Translations under genes and position numbers: made by a program | Part shown: piece after piece, positions 35,839-48,065 of the stretch | Layout of the letters: the number at the start of each line of letters is the position of its first letter | How positions within the stretch are numbered: the first letter of the stretch is position 1 | Notes under the pieces: model-generated | Databases searched by the model: none | What the model was told of the DNA's origin: nothing | Seen by the model: the letters and a program-made list of their open reading frames with translations, nothing else | Origin: Isoetes taiwanensis | Lineage: Eukaryota > Streptophyta > Lycopodiopsida > Isoetales > Isoetaceae | Assembly (NCBI GenBank): GCA_021234155.1 | Contig: JAJEKV010000014.1 | Location: forward strand, 7,953,563 to 8,017,562 | Length of the DNA: 64,000 bases | Reading direction: 5' to 3'

Positions 35839-37222
35839 TTCAGGCATGTCCTGACAAAAAATCTCCATTCATGGTAGTGCAACTAGATTTAAATATGCCT
35901 GGCTCCAGGAATTAGTGGCGGATGTTTTAAGTTCTTCAGCAAATTTCCACCTACCTGGAACATTGAGGATCCTTCCGTGGGTCTTAGAAGATGTACGTTG
36001 GTGTTGAAAGCATGAACGTTGGACTTGTTATTGAACATGCTGTACTATAGTGCTTGCACACATTTTACATTGTGCATAAAAGGAGTGGTTGGTGGTATTA
36101 GTTTTTTCGCATATCTTTTTGCTGCCATTGTATGGTATTCTCATAACTACTCGAACCTCTTGGCGTTATCACACTTCAATAAAGAATTTACTGGGCAGTG
36201 CATTTTACATGCATATCTTCCATCTCCTTTAGATTATACAACTTGCACAATTCTAAGCACTCCTAGGATCCCTATACTTCCCACATGATTCTCAGGTTTA
36301 CAGGCTGATCTAATCTCAGCCATATTTTAGATACAGGCTGAGATCCAATCTCAGCCGTCGTTAGATTGCTGATTTATAGGCTGAGATCTGTTGATTAGAG
36401 TGTTGTTACCAGCTAATAACACCTCACCGGCCCAAATTTTGTACTCTTTATCATAACTTCCCAGGGTTTGAAAATCTGAAATCCTTATAAAATCCTAGAA
36501 TAATATGAGCATTACAGTGATTGTCAGAATAATCATAGCCTCCACTCGGAAGGGTAGCACAAATCTTGATCCTAGTATTCTTGAAATGCTTTTGGCCGCA
36601 TCAGTTTCGTCAAAACAGCCATATCAACATCTTGCCAAGAAAACCCTGCTCCAACTTTGCCAGAACCACCATATCCCAAGATTTTTCACACAAACAGGGC
36701 CAGCATGGCTTTGTTCCAACATTACCAGCAATAAACTTCTTTTGGCATACCAGCGAGCATTGATATGCATTGACATTTTGGGGAGGGGGGGGGGGAGGGA
36801 GGGAGGGAGGGACGGACCCGGGGGGAGGGAGAGAGAGAGAGGGAGAGGGAGAGGGAGAGGGAGAGGGAGAGAGATGTAGCCAAGGCCAAAATGGCTCGGG
36901 CATGTTGTGCACACCCTCGCCATTTTGGCCATGGCCACATGGCCCAATTTTCTTTTTAGGTAATGTCCTCGGGCCAGGGCGTTATCTACACCTTAAACCA
37001 TAGGATCTAATTAGGGTTAAAACCCATAACTTAATCTTCAAATTATTCTATTCGTTTTTAGTTCAAAAATTAAGACACAAGTAAATGCAAAAACATAAGA
37101 TATTTCTTGCCATTTTAAGAGTCTGGCAATGAACTCATGTAACCATTCTATACAAAGCTAAACAGTTGTTGTCTTGAAATCAATGTAACAGTTATTATGA
37201 TCTTGAAATTAGTTTTGTAAAT
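35839..37222. other. 3' flank of the PLAC8 gene; low-complexity and hairpin sequence
   Basis: Contains the likely 3' UTR, a perfect hairpin GGCTGAGAT/ATCTCAGCC at 36336-36356 and a purine tract at 36779-36873 (G-rich passing into (GGGAGA)n). An inverted repeat GGCCAAAATGGC/GCCATTTTGGCC lies at about 36885-36930. No gene seen. Confidence 0.5.
36779..36873 (+). repeat. G-rich to GGGAGA low-complexity tract
   Basis: Poly-G interrupted by A passes into GAGAGGGAGAGGGAGAG. G runs of four or more could form a quadruplex. Frames read through it encode only simple repeats. Confidence 0.85.
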
Positions 37223-39563
37223 TCAAATTAAAGCTAAATTTCTGCAATTCACTCCATCCACAATCTTCAGTGCAGTATCAACAGCTGGCACGTTAAGAAA
37301 AAAGCAATTGTTGACAGTTGAGTGTTGAAATAATGGCCCACCGTTGCGTGAAACGGTAGACCTTCTTGCATTACAAATATTAGCCTTGCGAGCCATGGTT
37401 CTTGAAGGAGTGGAATCTTGTAACAGAGCTCTAAAAGGATCGGGATTTTGCAACATAAGCTTTTCGTCATCCTTGATATTAATATCTCTACAAACAATTG
37501 GATCCTTGGACAACTCTTGTAGTAATATCCTTTCATCATCCATACTGTGATATAAAAATAATGTTGAAGAATAACATCAATGGCATGTTTTTTTACAAAA
37601 ATGAGTAGATGCATCAAGCGTCACTTGGCTGCTCACTTGGTTCTGCTGAATAACCTGTCATAATATAAAGATCCAATCATTTTTGTTTTGGAAAATGATC
37701 CAATAAATTTTATGAACTTACTTGTTTCTGTAGCTTTAGTCTTTTCTGTCACTTTGATCTGATTCTCAAACATGGGCTGCAAGCTCTCTCTTTCAATCTC
37801 TTTAAACACATCATTATAGTGCCGAATATTACCATCTTTATCAAATTTCTGTCAAAGCAGTGATTACATTGCCATCATCTGAATCTTTTCAGAATGATCA
37901 TACCTACATGTTAAATAATTAGCAGCGGAACAGAAAATTGAGAATAAATGAGTCAAAATTCAGCTACATACTGGTGAAGATTCTCAGCTCGTCTATGACC
38001 TGTAAGCTTCATCATTGCTTCGTGAAGTGAACCATAGATATTCAGATCTGTGATACTAGAATGGCGAAGCTCTTTATTTGTCAATTTTAAACCTGTTATC
38101 TTTGTGATTAACTTTGCAATATCAGAAATCTTGCCCGCCCCGATTCCGTTTTTTTTTTTTTTTTTTTTTTGCAGTACCAAATAGGTGACTGGAGAAAGCT
38201 AATACAAGCCATAAACAAGGGTATTCATCAAGTTTATCTTCTTCTTTGGGCTCTGATAACCTCTTGTAGAAGTCTACAAAAGTCTCATACACCTCCGGAT
38301 TATATTTTTTATAAACTTCAACAAGTTTTCTATGCAACAACAAAAATTCGACTTGATCATTTTGCTATAGTTAATTAATCTGGATAATTTGCAAGTAAGA
38401 GTTGAGGATAAAATAATATACAAACCTTCGATCCTTTTCTCGTGCATGCTGAAGATCGCCACCTTGATAAGTCTTGCTGACCCGCTATTTAAACCTAAAA
38501 AACAATAACTCTTAATACAAGAAAAACTCATAAAAATGCACTAATAATGATACTTACTATATAAACTCGCCATATGCATCTGATAGAAAATTGAAATCTT
38601 TATATTTCAAATTATAAAGCTCAGTTTGTGACCGAACCAGAAAGAATTTGATGCAAAAAGGCAAACTTGCCGCAACAATCCATTTGGATTATCATGTGCA
38701 AAATCCAGTTGGTTCAAACACTCTTGAAAGTTCTGGACAATAAGCATAACCTTCCCCATGGTAGGCTTTCTTGGGGTTGAAACCATAGCCTCATGCGCCA
38801 CAACACTGGCTGCACACCTAAAAAATAAACCAGCAAAACTTAACTACTTAATACCCCTAAAAAATGTGACCTAACTAGCAACCAACATACCTTGCCTTCT
38901 CGAAAAATGGATGATGCATTATATCTATTTCTTCTTCTCCTTTACGAGTATTTTGCATTCTAATCTTGCGCGTCTCTTTCAAAATCCGACCAAAATAGAG
39001 TAATAGATCTTTGATAGTACTAGATGGATAGGCTTTGCCATCACACCTTAGTATCTGCTGAAAAAACAGCTCAAGATGCTTTGCAAAAACTTGTAATATG
39101 GAAAAATTAAATCAGCAACATAAAAGACATCAATCAAGTCGATCAAACTTGGTTAAGCACATACATGAAGTGGTAAATCCTCAATCTGAGTATCAATGTC
39201 CGTTATACCATGTTTTGACCCATAGTTTTGCCTCCATTGATAGTACATATTAGTTGCCCACTTATTTTTCTTGATAGTTGCACTTTTAACAGTCCTATAA
39301 TTCACCATATGCATCCTATTTGGATCGAAATCCCGAAATGCCCTTTTCTTACCTATAAATTACTATGTTTTTAGCATATACTATGATTTTTGCATGTAGA
39401 AAAGTGCAAAAGAATAGAATAGATTTTTAGCATCAACATTCTCATTTGTAGGCACATTTTTTGGCTCACTATTCTCATCTGCGTGCATCTCCTTTGGTTC
39501 TACTTGATATTTTGATATCAAATCTTGGTGCTTGAAAAACAGTGAAAAACTCTTCAAGGACAT
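37223..39563 (-). pseudogene. Crypton/DUF3504-like tyrosine recombinase gene, spliced, probably decayed
   Basis: Minus-strand coding segments separated by introns resemble the DUF3504 Crypton recombinase in order. They are KKNKWATNMYYQWRQNYG (about 39260); an exon at about 39085-38900 with HLELFFQQILRCDGKAYPSS; NPNGLLRQVCLFA...WFGHKLS (38690-38620); YNLKYKDFNFLSDAYGE (about 38600-38560); SKTYQGGDLQHAREKDRR (about 38480-38430); and the C-terminal core LTNKELRHSSITDL...LTGHRRAENLHQY (about 38090-37985) with Arg, GHR and the Tyr nucleophile. A final segment (37543-37223) ends FQHSTVNNCFFLNV, like the tail of Crypton proteins. The first catalytic Arg region reads WFGHK and the usual HxxR reads KELR. 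One frame slips near 38617, and a 22-base T run (38149-38170) interrupts the core. Probably inactive. Confidence 0.6.
38149..38170 (+). repeat. 22-base T run inside the recombinase relic
   Basis: An uninterrupted T22 lies between the linker and the catalytic core of the Crypton-like gene (poly-A on its coding strand). It would encode poly-Lys in any frame and looks like expansion or an inserted A tail. Confidence 0.85.
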
Positions 39564-41343
39564 TCAATACTATAAAATTAAAAAATAATAAACTGTTCAA
39601 GAATATTATGTAACTATATCATCCTTGCTGATCTCATTGCAAAGAAGCTATAATACATCAAGTAAGAGACAAGAAAACATAAAAGACAAGAAAGTAAAAA
39701 ACAAGAATACATCAGGACGAATGGATAACATCAGGTAAGAGACAAGAAAACAAAAAAGAAGAAGGCAAGGTCTTTGAAACATCTTTCTTGTTTCTTACAA
39801 GAAACATCTTTCTTGTCTCTTACAAGAAGATTCTACTGGACAAATTGATAACATCAAGAAGATGCTACTGGATGAAAACAAAAGATTTCTTATCTGGTTC
39901 AGAGCAACAAAAGGATGTAGTTCACAAGAAGATGCCACTAGACGAATAGAAGAAGATGCTACTGGACGAATGCTACAAGAAGATGCTACAGAACGAAAAT
40001 AAAAAGTTTCTTGCCTGGTTGTTCCTTGCAGCAGTGGCACCACAGAAGCTTGCTGCCGCACCAAAAATCCTTGTTGTTGCAACAAAGGAGCTTGAGCCAT
40101 TGCCACCGGAACCTGCGCCACAGGATCGTGCGACATCGAAACCCTGGCCAGGTCTATGAAAAACTCCTTACAGAAAATTCCCTCATGTTGGTTTTTGCTT
40201 TTTTAGTTTTTATCCCCTTTTTTTTTAATAACTGCAAACATCTCACCTTATGGTTTAAGGGAGGCCAACCCCTCCCTTTCGCGGGCTATGTATGCAAAAT
40301 AATACACTCGGCCCGCCTAACAGCCTCATGGTTATTTTGCATAACCCACTCAAGGGAGGGGTTATCCTCCTCTTAAGAACGGACCTGGTTGATTGTCGAA
40401 TAGAATTGGAATTACATGCTTATACGGGTCTACCAAACGAAGGGGTTCATCCCTCTTAATTTTGAACTGATGTTATTTCTGTTGCAGAGTATAGTAAAGT
40501 TTGGGATACCAATGGTGTCATTCCCAACACTGCGATCGACAAGGTAAGGCCATAACATGAAGAAACACTATTTGAACTGCTGAGCAAGTATTGTCTAATA
40601 GATTGACGAATGAAGCAGTCCGAAAAATAGTTTCCTACTTTTTTTGCATTGAACAATTGCTAGAGAGCAAAGCAGGATCCAGAGAATTTCAAGATCAATT
40701 GAGCAGTAGTGGCAGCTAAGAGTAGAGGCTATTTGAGCAAGGTTAAATGTGAACCCATCAGTAGTGGCTCCGTAAACAGAGCAAAGCCCGACAGAACACC
40801 TGAAAGCATAGCAGAAAAGCAAGCTTCTGCAGGCGCTAGTGTAAAATTAGAAGGGAGGACATCCGTGATGACTGTTGTAATGTGTCCAACAACATAACAG
40901 AAACAATGGATATAAATGGCATGCTGGTACAACATATGGTGTACTGGTACAAGCACACATTTTTATTAAATGTATAAATCTTTAAAGAAAGGCCCCTTTA
41001 AATAAATTGTTTTCTATTCGCCCGACCCTCCCTCCCCCTTTTCCTTTTTTTCTCTTTCTCTCTGACCTCTGCAAAAGTGCAAATATGGTTCATGCTATAT
41101 GTTATCTTAGACTACCTTTGTCTGATGATTTTATAGCCGCTAGTATAATGAGCTTATTTGAAATGTCTTTCAGCCCCAATGAAGTGCTCAGCATACCTTG
41201 AAATGCGTCAAGTGTATGATTTGATCTGATGGTATGGTCATTACACTATCTCACTCCCAAGATGACGAGGAGTTGGAATTGGAGCAAGAGCGAGAGTATT
41301 TGGAGTTGATTGTCCCGATAACGTCGGTGAAACTCAATAAATT
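39564..41343. other. Intergenic region with minisatellite and short exon-like stretches
   Basis: 39640-39790 has AGACAAGAAA-type repeats, and 39826-40008 holds about five copies of a word like AGAAGATGCTACTGGACGAA. 40250-40380 has inverted GGAGGGG/CCCCTCC blocks. 40487-40542 (EYSKVWDTNGVIPNTAIDK, with AG before and GTAAGG after) and about 41235-41330 look exon-like on the plus strand, but I cannot build a gene from them. Confidence 0.4.
39826..40008 (+). repeat. Minisatellite, about 5 copies of AGAAGATGCTACTGGACGAA
   Basis: Degenerate copies with variable spacing, next to the N-terminal side of the Crypton-like gene. No known function. Confidence 0.7.
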
Positions 41344-41640
41344 TAGGGAAAATTACGAAAATGCCCCTACAATTTGTTTTTTTTTTTTTCAAAATGCCTC
41401 TAATATTTCTAGAATTACCAAAATACCCTTAGTCAACTATGATATGATTCAACTACAAAATTAATGTCCAAAATGCTCCTGTAGTTTTTTATATTCAATG
41501 TTATGCCCCCAAAATATTTGAAATGCCTCTGTATTTTTTGTATTTACCATATTACCCTCACAGATCATAACAGAAGCATTCTTATTAGAAAATATAAACG
41601 TAATAGAACATTTCGATTCAAAATAAAAGCTTAAAAATAC
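41344..41640 (+). mobile_element. Possible MULE terminus with AAAATGCCCC-type subrepeats
   Basis: Starts AGGGAAAATTACGAAAATGC, similar in design to the MITE end at 8712, and continues with repeated words AAAATGCCYCT / AAAATACCCT. I found no matching inverted end, so this may be a solo terminus. Confidence 0.35.
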
Positions 41641-41879
41641 GTTTCGTCTCAAATTATATAAATTGCATTCTAACAGACTCCAAGTACAAGTTATATTTCT
41701 TCTCCATCCTCATGATTAGAACGAATTTAATGCTTTGGAAGACGTCTAGGGAGATGAGAAGTTGCAGGATGCAACATATCACCTTTTACAAGTGGGTTCT
41801 CCTTCGAATGAAGCAGCGCAGGTGCAATTGCTTCTGCATAAGTATCATAATAAGCCTGAAGAGAATATCCCCTATGTGT

Positions 41880-44851
41880 GTAAGATTGTACCTTCTCTCA
41901 AATCACCAATTTTCCTGATTTCTGCATTATGCCATTGCATATAAGTCTGTGGATGCTTGAGAGCCAAACAATCATTATTACTATTTATCACCCCTGGGTG
42001 CCAGAAAAAATGAATGTCCTTAATTTTGGCATCAAGGATTGGAGGCCTATAACATAGTGCTGCAGAATTCCAAGCTTCAAACATTCTTTTTAGCACATTA
42101 GATATATTTGGACATGGATTAAATGGAAAGAAGGCTGAATCTGGAAGTTCATGCCTTAGACTGTGGCTGCCTACTGGATATGAGTCCTGTATCCAATATC
42201 TGATCAATTTCATTGCAGGGGATGGGGAGGAGTTATGAATAGCTCTCCACACCATCTTGGCAGAAAGTGCCTGGGCCTGAACGAATAAGTCCTTACATCC
42301 GAGTCCTCCCTTTTTCCTAGATTTGGTGAGGTCTCCCCAGGCTACTTTGTGGACACTTTGCCAGATAAACTACCTGATAGCTGCCTCAATTTTACTGTAA
42401 AAGGCCTTATCCCCCACTATTACAGACGAGAAATAAACATGTGTGCTACTGATCACTGCATTAGCAATCTGCACTCTGCCAGCTAAAGAAAGAGATGAAG
42501 AATACATACCTAATTTCCTTTTTATCCTGGTAATGATTGGGTCCCATAAACCTCGGAGAGAGGAATTCAAAGCTAGGGGGATTCCAAGAATTGATGTACC
42601 TTCATTCCTATTGAGAATCTTGATGCCTTGTATTTCAGTTTCCAGTGTGTCTAGGATAATTGCACATTTGTTCCTGTTTAGCATGACACCAGATATGTGG
42701 CCAATTTCCATCACAATAAGAAAGTTTGAAAGGCTATTATCTTCCTGTTTTAGAAAAACAAAGGTATCATCAGCATACTGCATCAGGAAGAAAATACCTT
42801 CACTACCTGGCAGCTTCAGACAATTGATATCTCCCTTCTCTTGCATGTGAGTTACCAATTTGGTAACCATCTCTGCTACAATTAGGAAGAGGTATGGAGC
42901 TAGGGGGCATCCTTGCCTCACACCTATTCTCCACGGGAATTGATCTATAGGAGTGCCATTAATTATGATTGCAGATGAGGCCATCATGTTGAATCCAGAA
43001 ACTTTTTGATATACCCTTTCTGATAGCCCCAAGTGAGCCATTGTCTTTTCTAAGAACTGCCAACTGATTGTGTCATATGCCCTCTTGAAGTCCAGTTTAA
43101 GGAGCATGCATCTCTGGCTAGATAATTTATTCCAATGAAGTCCTTGAGTTGCACCAATATAATTGTCCAGGATGTTCCTCTGAGGGAGGAAAGCTAACTG
43201 GCAGGGACTAATTACCTTCATTAGACTCATTTTTAATCTATTAGCTAGAATCTTGGCCAACAGCTTATAGGTAGTATTGGTGAGAGAGATTGGTCTCCAG
43301 TCACCAAAGTTTGCAGGATTTTCGACCTTGGGTATGAAGGTAATGTGTCCTGCATTAATGGCTGGGTGCAGGTACTTGGCTCTCCATGCTCCTTGGATGA
43401 ATAAGGTGAGGTCCTCTTTCATTAACTCCCAGAATTCCATGTAAAATTCAGGCTGAAGTCCATCTGGACCTGGACTTTTTCCGTGTGCCATAGATTGGAG
43501 AGTCTCCTTAATCTCCTTTTCATCTGGGACTATGAGCATTTCCTCCTCTTCAATCTGAGCACCTTTGGGGATTTCTGCAAAGAATTTTTCTATTTCCTCC
43601 TCATTGACCTTATAGCTGCTAAAAAGGTTCTTCTACTTATTAAGAAAGAAATTCTGAATTTCTAGTTGACTGTCCAAGATCTTACCATCATTCCCTTTAA
43701 CATGAATGATCTTATTGTTTAGGATTCTACTTTTGACAATTCTAAAGACAAAGGCTGAACCTGCATCATCCATCTCATTGATATATTTGCATCTACTTTT
43801 CACTGCTAGACTTTTTGCCTCAGCTTCCTCAATACTTTTGACTTTAGATTCCAATTCAAATTCTTTTTCCTGCCATGTTATGTTATCTTTATCCTGGAAA
43901 AGATTCTTCCTTATTTCTCTCATTGCTTCATAAACTTCCTGTTTTTCCTTCCTTTTCTTTAATATTCCATTCTCTCCCCCATTCCTTAATCCAACCCTTA
44001 ACCTGCTTAATCTTCTGAACAAAGAGGTTCATGGATTCAGTGAAGGGAATTTTAGGGAGTTGGTTGTAGAATTCTGAGAAGGACTCACAGAAACTTCTGT
44101 TATGTAGCATTCCTGTGTTGAATTTGAATGGAATATTGGCCCCTCCTTTTTTTTTGATGTGCCATATCTTCCAGAAACTGAGGGAAATGATCTGAGATAG
44201 AATTTCCAATATCACAAGATGTGACCAAATTATCCCATTCTTTCGGATCTGAATTCCAGAGGTAAAATCTGTCCAGTAAGCAGTATATCCTTTGGTCTCC
44301 TTTCCTTTTATTACACCATGAGAATTTATATGTGGAGGAAGGGAAAAAATATACAAAGTTGGCCATTAACCTGTCCCAAGCCTGTCTCTCCCCCTTAGAC
44401 ATGTTCATTGATCCCAGGTAGGTGTGTTGTTGAAGTCCCCTACCATCAGCCAATTTCTAATTTGATGACATAGGATCCAGTTGTTGATTTGGTTCCATTG
44501 CTCTTCTCTTTCAGCAGGGTCTGTTGATGCATACACATTTATTATACCTATGGTATCTCTTCTCTTTTGCAAGGTTGCTACAGTCCACCTACCTCCTGGA
44601 TGACAGTATTTCTGTAAACATGTGTATCCCTGCCATATCATACAAATTCCACCTTTGGTGCCATCTGCTGCAGACCAAACAGAGTCACCATTTGGCATAA
44701 TCCATTGTCCAAGATTTGCACACTCAAAGGCTGGTAGCCTGTGCTCTTGTAGCAAGATTATGTCAGCCTTCATCTCTTTTAATGCTATTAGAGCTCTTTT
44801 CCTCTTGAGAGGTCCTTTAATGCCTCTCATATTCCAGGTGGTAATCTTCAT
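41880..44851 (-). pseudogene. LINE ORF2: APE endonuclease and reverse transcriptase
   Basis: Starts MKITTWNMRGIKGP (endonuclease Asn motif), with LLQEHRLP, GGICMIW and MVGDFN. RT spans about 43540-42370 with SPGPDGLQPEFY, LKLDFKRAYDTISW, GVRQGCPLAPYLF and the catalytic MQYADD (about 42780). It continues into the linker region (WRAIHNSSPSPAMK) and stops at about 41880. It is spread over at least five frames. Confidence 0.8.
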
Positions 44852-44974
44852 TGTGTACCAGTTTTCTTCTTCCCCTGACTCCTCAAGTTTAGAGCAGGGC
44901 TGTTCTTAGTAAATTGCACCACTCTAGTTCCTTTCTTTCTTGGGTATGGGGTGTAAAACTTGCCCCCCCATATC

Positions 44975-45600
44975 TTAATTTCCAGAATTTTCTTTCCCTT
45001 GAGATTGGGTGACAGCCATATTTTGCCCTGATGGACTTATTGGCCTGTTGACTTGTTTCAGTATGTCAACTACCAGGCCATCATTGGATGTAACTTCTTG
45101 CTGACTATTATAGACCAACCCCTGGCCAATTGGACTTACAGGGTCATTGGTCTTGGATTGATCTATGGTTTCTCCTTTTTTCCTATGGTGTGGAGTGTAA
45201 AATTTATCTTCCTTATCTTCTGTTCCATGATTCCCCTTCAATTTCCCTGTATTTTCTTTCCCAGAAACATGGCCAGCAGTCATGGTTTGCCCCAATGGAC
45301 TTATTGGCCCTTCCAGGCCTTCTATGGGTATCTTCCCTTCCTGACTGCAAAAAACCAACCCCTGGCCCTTTGGACTTACAGGAACATTGGATAGATTATT
45401 GGAATTCCCTCCCGTTGCTGGAGTATAGAACTGAATCAGTGGGCTTGTTGGTCTACTGATCTGATTATCAGTTACCAGGCCATCTGATTGTAGAAAATTT
45501 TGTTGACAATTATTAACCACACCTTGGCCAGTTGGACTTCTAAGGTCGTTGGTTAAGCTTTCAGTTTCTGAGCTAAATTTTAGTTCTTCAGTTCTATCTT
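44975..45600 (-). pseudogene. LINE ORF1 C-terminal tail with six SPxGQ repeats
   Basis: The frame holds six copies of an SP(x)GQ motif (for example PVSPKGQGLVF, PISPLGQTM, PVSPIGQGLVY, PISPSGQNM) spaced roughly 25-40 residues apart. Two FYTP blocks also occur. It is separated from the rest of ORF1 by about 600 bp of unrelated repeat. The repeat motif is not one I know. Confidence 0.55.
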
Positions 45601-45634
45601 CAAAGTCTCCATCTATATTGCATGGAATAATTTA

Positions 45635-46245
45635 AGGGATAAACTTAGCTATTTGGCGATTTTTTATCACATTTTCAAAAAACTTTGGCTAAAGTAAATG
45701 GAAAAAATTGGGAAAAAAATAATAATTTTAGCTTAACTTTTTTCGGGACTGCCCCAACCCTGGAGCTCTTTAGCCAAACGCTAGAAAGTAAGAGAGTGAA
45801 ATTTTGTATTGTTTAGCTAAACCATATAAACTTTTAGAATGAATTTTGGCTAGTTTAGCTAACATCATTCTAGTTTATATGAAATATATGATTAGTAGTT
45901 TAGCTTCTAGCATTATGAATCAATTTGAGTCCTAGACTGACTTTGTTAGCATTATTTTAGAATGTTTTTACAAAGAAAATGAATAAAGTAAGTGGAAACA
46001 ATTGAAAAAAAAGTATAGTAATTTGGCTTAATATTTTCTGTTGGCCACACCATAGAAATTTTGGAATGATGTTTGGGTTAGTTTAGTAAACGCTAGAAAG
46101 TATGAGAGGAAAAATGTGTAGAGTTTAGCTAAACTACAAAAAGTTTTGGGATTAATATCGAGCAAGTTTAGTTAAAGTCATTCTGGCTAATAAGAAATAT
46201 GCGATTATTAATATTATCGAAGTCCATGGGAGATCTAGTGAAAAA
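45635..46245. repeat. About 600-bp AT-rich insertion in LINE ORF1, two diverged units
   Basis: Two related units of about 300 bp share words such as AAACGCTAGAAAGTA, GTTTAGCTAAAC and ATGAAATAT-like ends. It interrupts ORF1 coding sequence. No TIR or TSD could be fixed by eye; probably a non-autonomous element or satellite-like repeat. Confidence 0.5.
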
Positions 46246-46246
46246 T

Positions 46247-47230
46247 TTATATTGAGCTTGCTCCTCTATTTTGAGAATTCAGCTTAGCAGGTGTGTCAGG
46301 AACTATCTCAATTGCCGTATCTTCTTGTCTCTCCATGAGATTCAACAAGATATCATGCATCTCTTCAGTACCCTGCTGAACACATTCTTTAGGCTCAGGA
46401 TATGCAAAGTCAATCTTCTTAGTAGGACTTATGAGTGCCTCATCTCTCCTGGAGGGTTCTTCCTTAAAGATCTTTGTTCCCCCCCTTGAAATGTCAGAGT
46501 CAGAGGATTCAGGATAACTATTGACAGGAGGGATATTTGTCTCACGTATAACAAGATTGTCACTTCTTAGCAGATGGGCTGGAGTTATCACCAAGCTGTC
46601 AGGTTGGACCCGGTCCTTCCCTTTCCTGTTATCCTTCTGAGAGTCGTTTGGATTGACCAAGACCTTGACTTTCTCACCCATCTTGACATGAACTTGTTTC
46701 TTTTTCCACTTTGTTCTGAGTTTGACTAACTCTTTCCCCTGTTGAATTTCATTCTGTTTCCTTTCTTTAGCCTTCTGCTTCCTTGCCCTCTTATATGCAC
46801 TACCATTTTTGTTTTTCTTTTTTGATTTCAGTGGGGTCCAGTCTTCTGTATTTTTATTGGAAATGTCTTTACCCAGTTTGGGTATTTGTTTACTGGTGTT
46901 AACTACCCATCTCCTCTGGCAGACACCTCCCCCATGGAGCCTGAGTCCACAGATGCTGCACGGGGTAGGGAGTCCATTCCACATCAATTTCAGAGTTTTA
47001 TTTCCTCCAAAATAGTCATTATATTTTACCTCTTTTGTGAAATCTTTCAATATGTCTAATTGTACCCAAATTCTGGGTGCTCTTTCCGGAATGGCTTCCC
47101 ACCCTATATATTCTCCAATTCCAGCAAAAAGGTTTTTAAAGATATCCTCACTGAGACCCTGAACCGAGCATGAGGCCGGATGGAATAGCTGCTGAAGATC
47201 ATTAGGATCGAATTTTGCATTCCACTTCTA
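46247..47230 (-). pseudogene. LINE ORF1 (DUF4283-like plus CCHC-like knuckle)
   Basis: Contains FDPNDLQQLFHPASCSVQG (upstream of 47160), RIWVQLDI, the knuckle-like CSICGLRLHGGGVC (about 46960) and a long Lys-rich nuclear-type region (KSKKKNKNGSAYKRARKQK). Typical of plant L1 ORF1 RNA-binding proteins. A stop near 47227 separates it from the N-terminal piece at 47502-47810. Confidence 0.65.
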
Positions 47231-47501
47231 AAAGTAGAATTGCGAGTTCGCCTTGAAGATGGTACCTTGTTTCAATAAGAATTTCACAGACTGTGCATTC
47301 CCACATTCAACTACAAAGAATGACAAAATCAAGCCAAAATATACTTCTGATATCTAAGTTTTTCCCATTTTAATCAGTTCTGTCCTGATAGTGGAGAGTT
47401 TGACACCTTCATGCCTAATACATCCAATAACAGCTTTGGTTTCGAGTTCTTTTAGCCTATTTGGGACATACTAGTGCTTGAGAGAAGGAATACCTTGGAA
47501 C

Positions 47502-47810
47502 TTAGGCTTGATTCTGTGCTCTTTGTAGCATTCTTCTTTGCTCCCGATTAATTTCATCCAGCAGAGGTTGCACCAATTGGCTCTGCATCTGAACCGGTGA
47601 CATAGTTTGAGATCTCTTTTTTATGCCTGCTCCCTCCGCCATGTTGGGTATTAACCAGTCACCACAGACGAAGAAGGAGTTTCCGGTACCCTCTTCTTTC
47701 CCTGTCAATGTCTGTAGTATTTCGATAATTTGCTTCTGCATGGGAAGTGATAACTGACCAAAAAGGACAGCCATCACTTTCCCTAAATCCTTCTTTCCAT
47801 TCCCAGGGTT
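47502..47810 (-). pseudogene. LINE ORF1 N-terminal fragment
   Basis: Encodes GKVMAVLFGQLSLPMQKQIIEILQTL and a Gln-rich segment ending RMLQRAQNQA. It is upstream of, and out of frame with, the DUF4283-like part, so is taken as the same ORF1. Confidence 0.5.
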
Positions 47811-48065
47811 CCCAGAACTTCCCTAGGGAGGCGTGCCCTGTCCACCCTGCCTCTGACTCCCTGCCTCATTTCCATCAGTACCTTTCCCATTCTATATCTG
47901 TCTTACCACTTTCGTTATCCTATTCCAATCTGTCTCCACATACCTGCTCTCCTGTTGGACCTGCATTGACCCCACGGATGGGCCCATTATGTCTTACCTC
48001 TATCACAATGCTCACATTACGCTACTGCTAGCGCCTTCGACCTCCCTCTAACTAGAGCATCCAGC

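Larger units (their letters stand above)
41880..48050 (-). mobile_element. Plant L1-type LINE, long but decayed
   Basis: Minus-strand order: ORF1 start (about 47810-47502), DUF4283-like stretch (about 47230-47040) and zinc-knuckle region. The ORF1 tail is split by an insertion at about 45635-46245, and ORF2 runs 44851 to 41880. Frameshifts and stops break both ORFs, so it is inactive. It ends before the zf-RVT domain, so the 3' end is missing or rearranged. Its ORF1 is of a different type from the LINE cluster at 55-64 kb. Confidence 0.8.

Noticed and set aside
36779-36873. Another (GA)n landing site with a LINE
   Set aside because: The tract is GGGAGA/G-rich and neither side matches the LINE 3' end or its hairpin.
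38149-38170. LINE or SINE poly(A) tail marking a separate insertion
   Set aside because: Sequence on both sides belongs to the same recombinase-like gene and no second element is seen next to the run.
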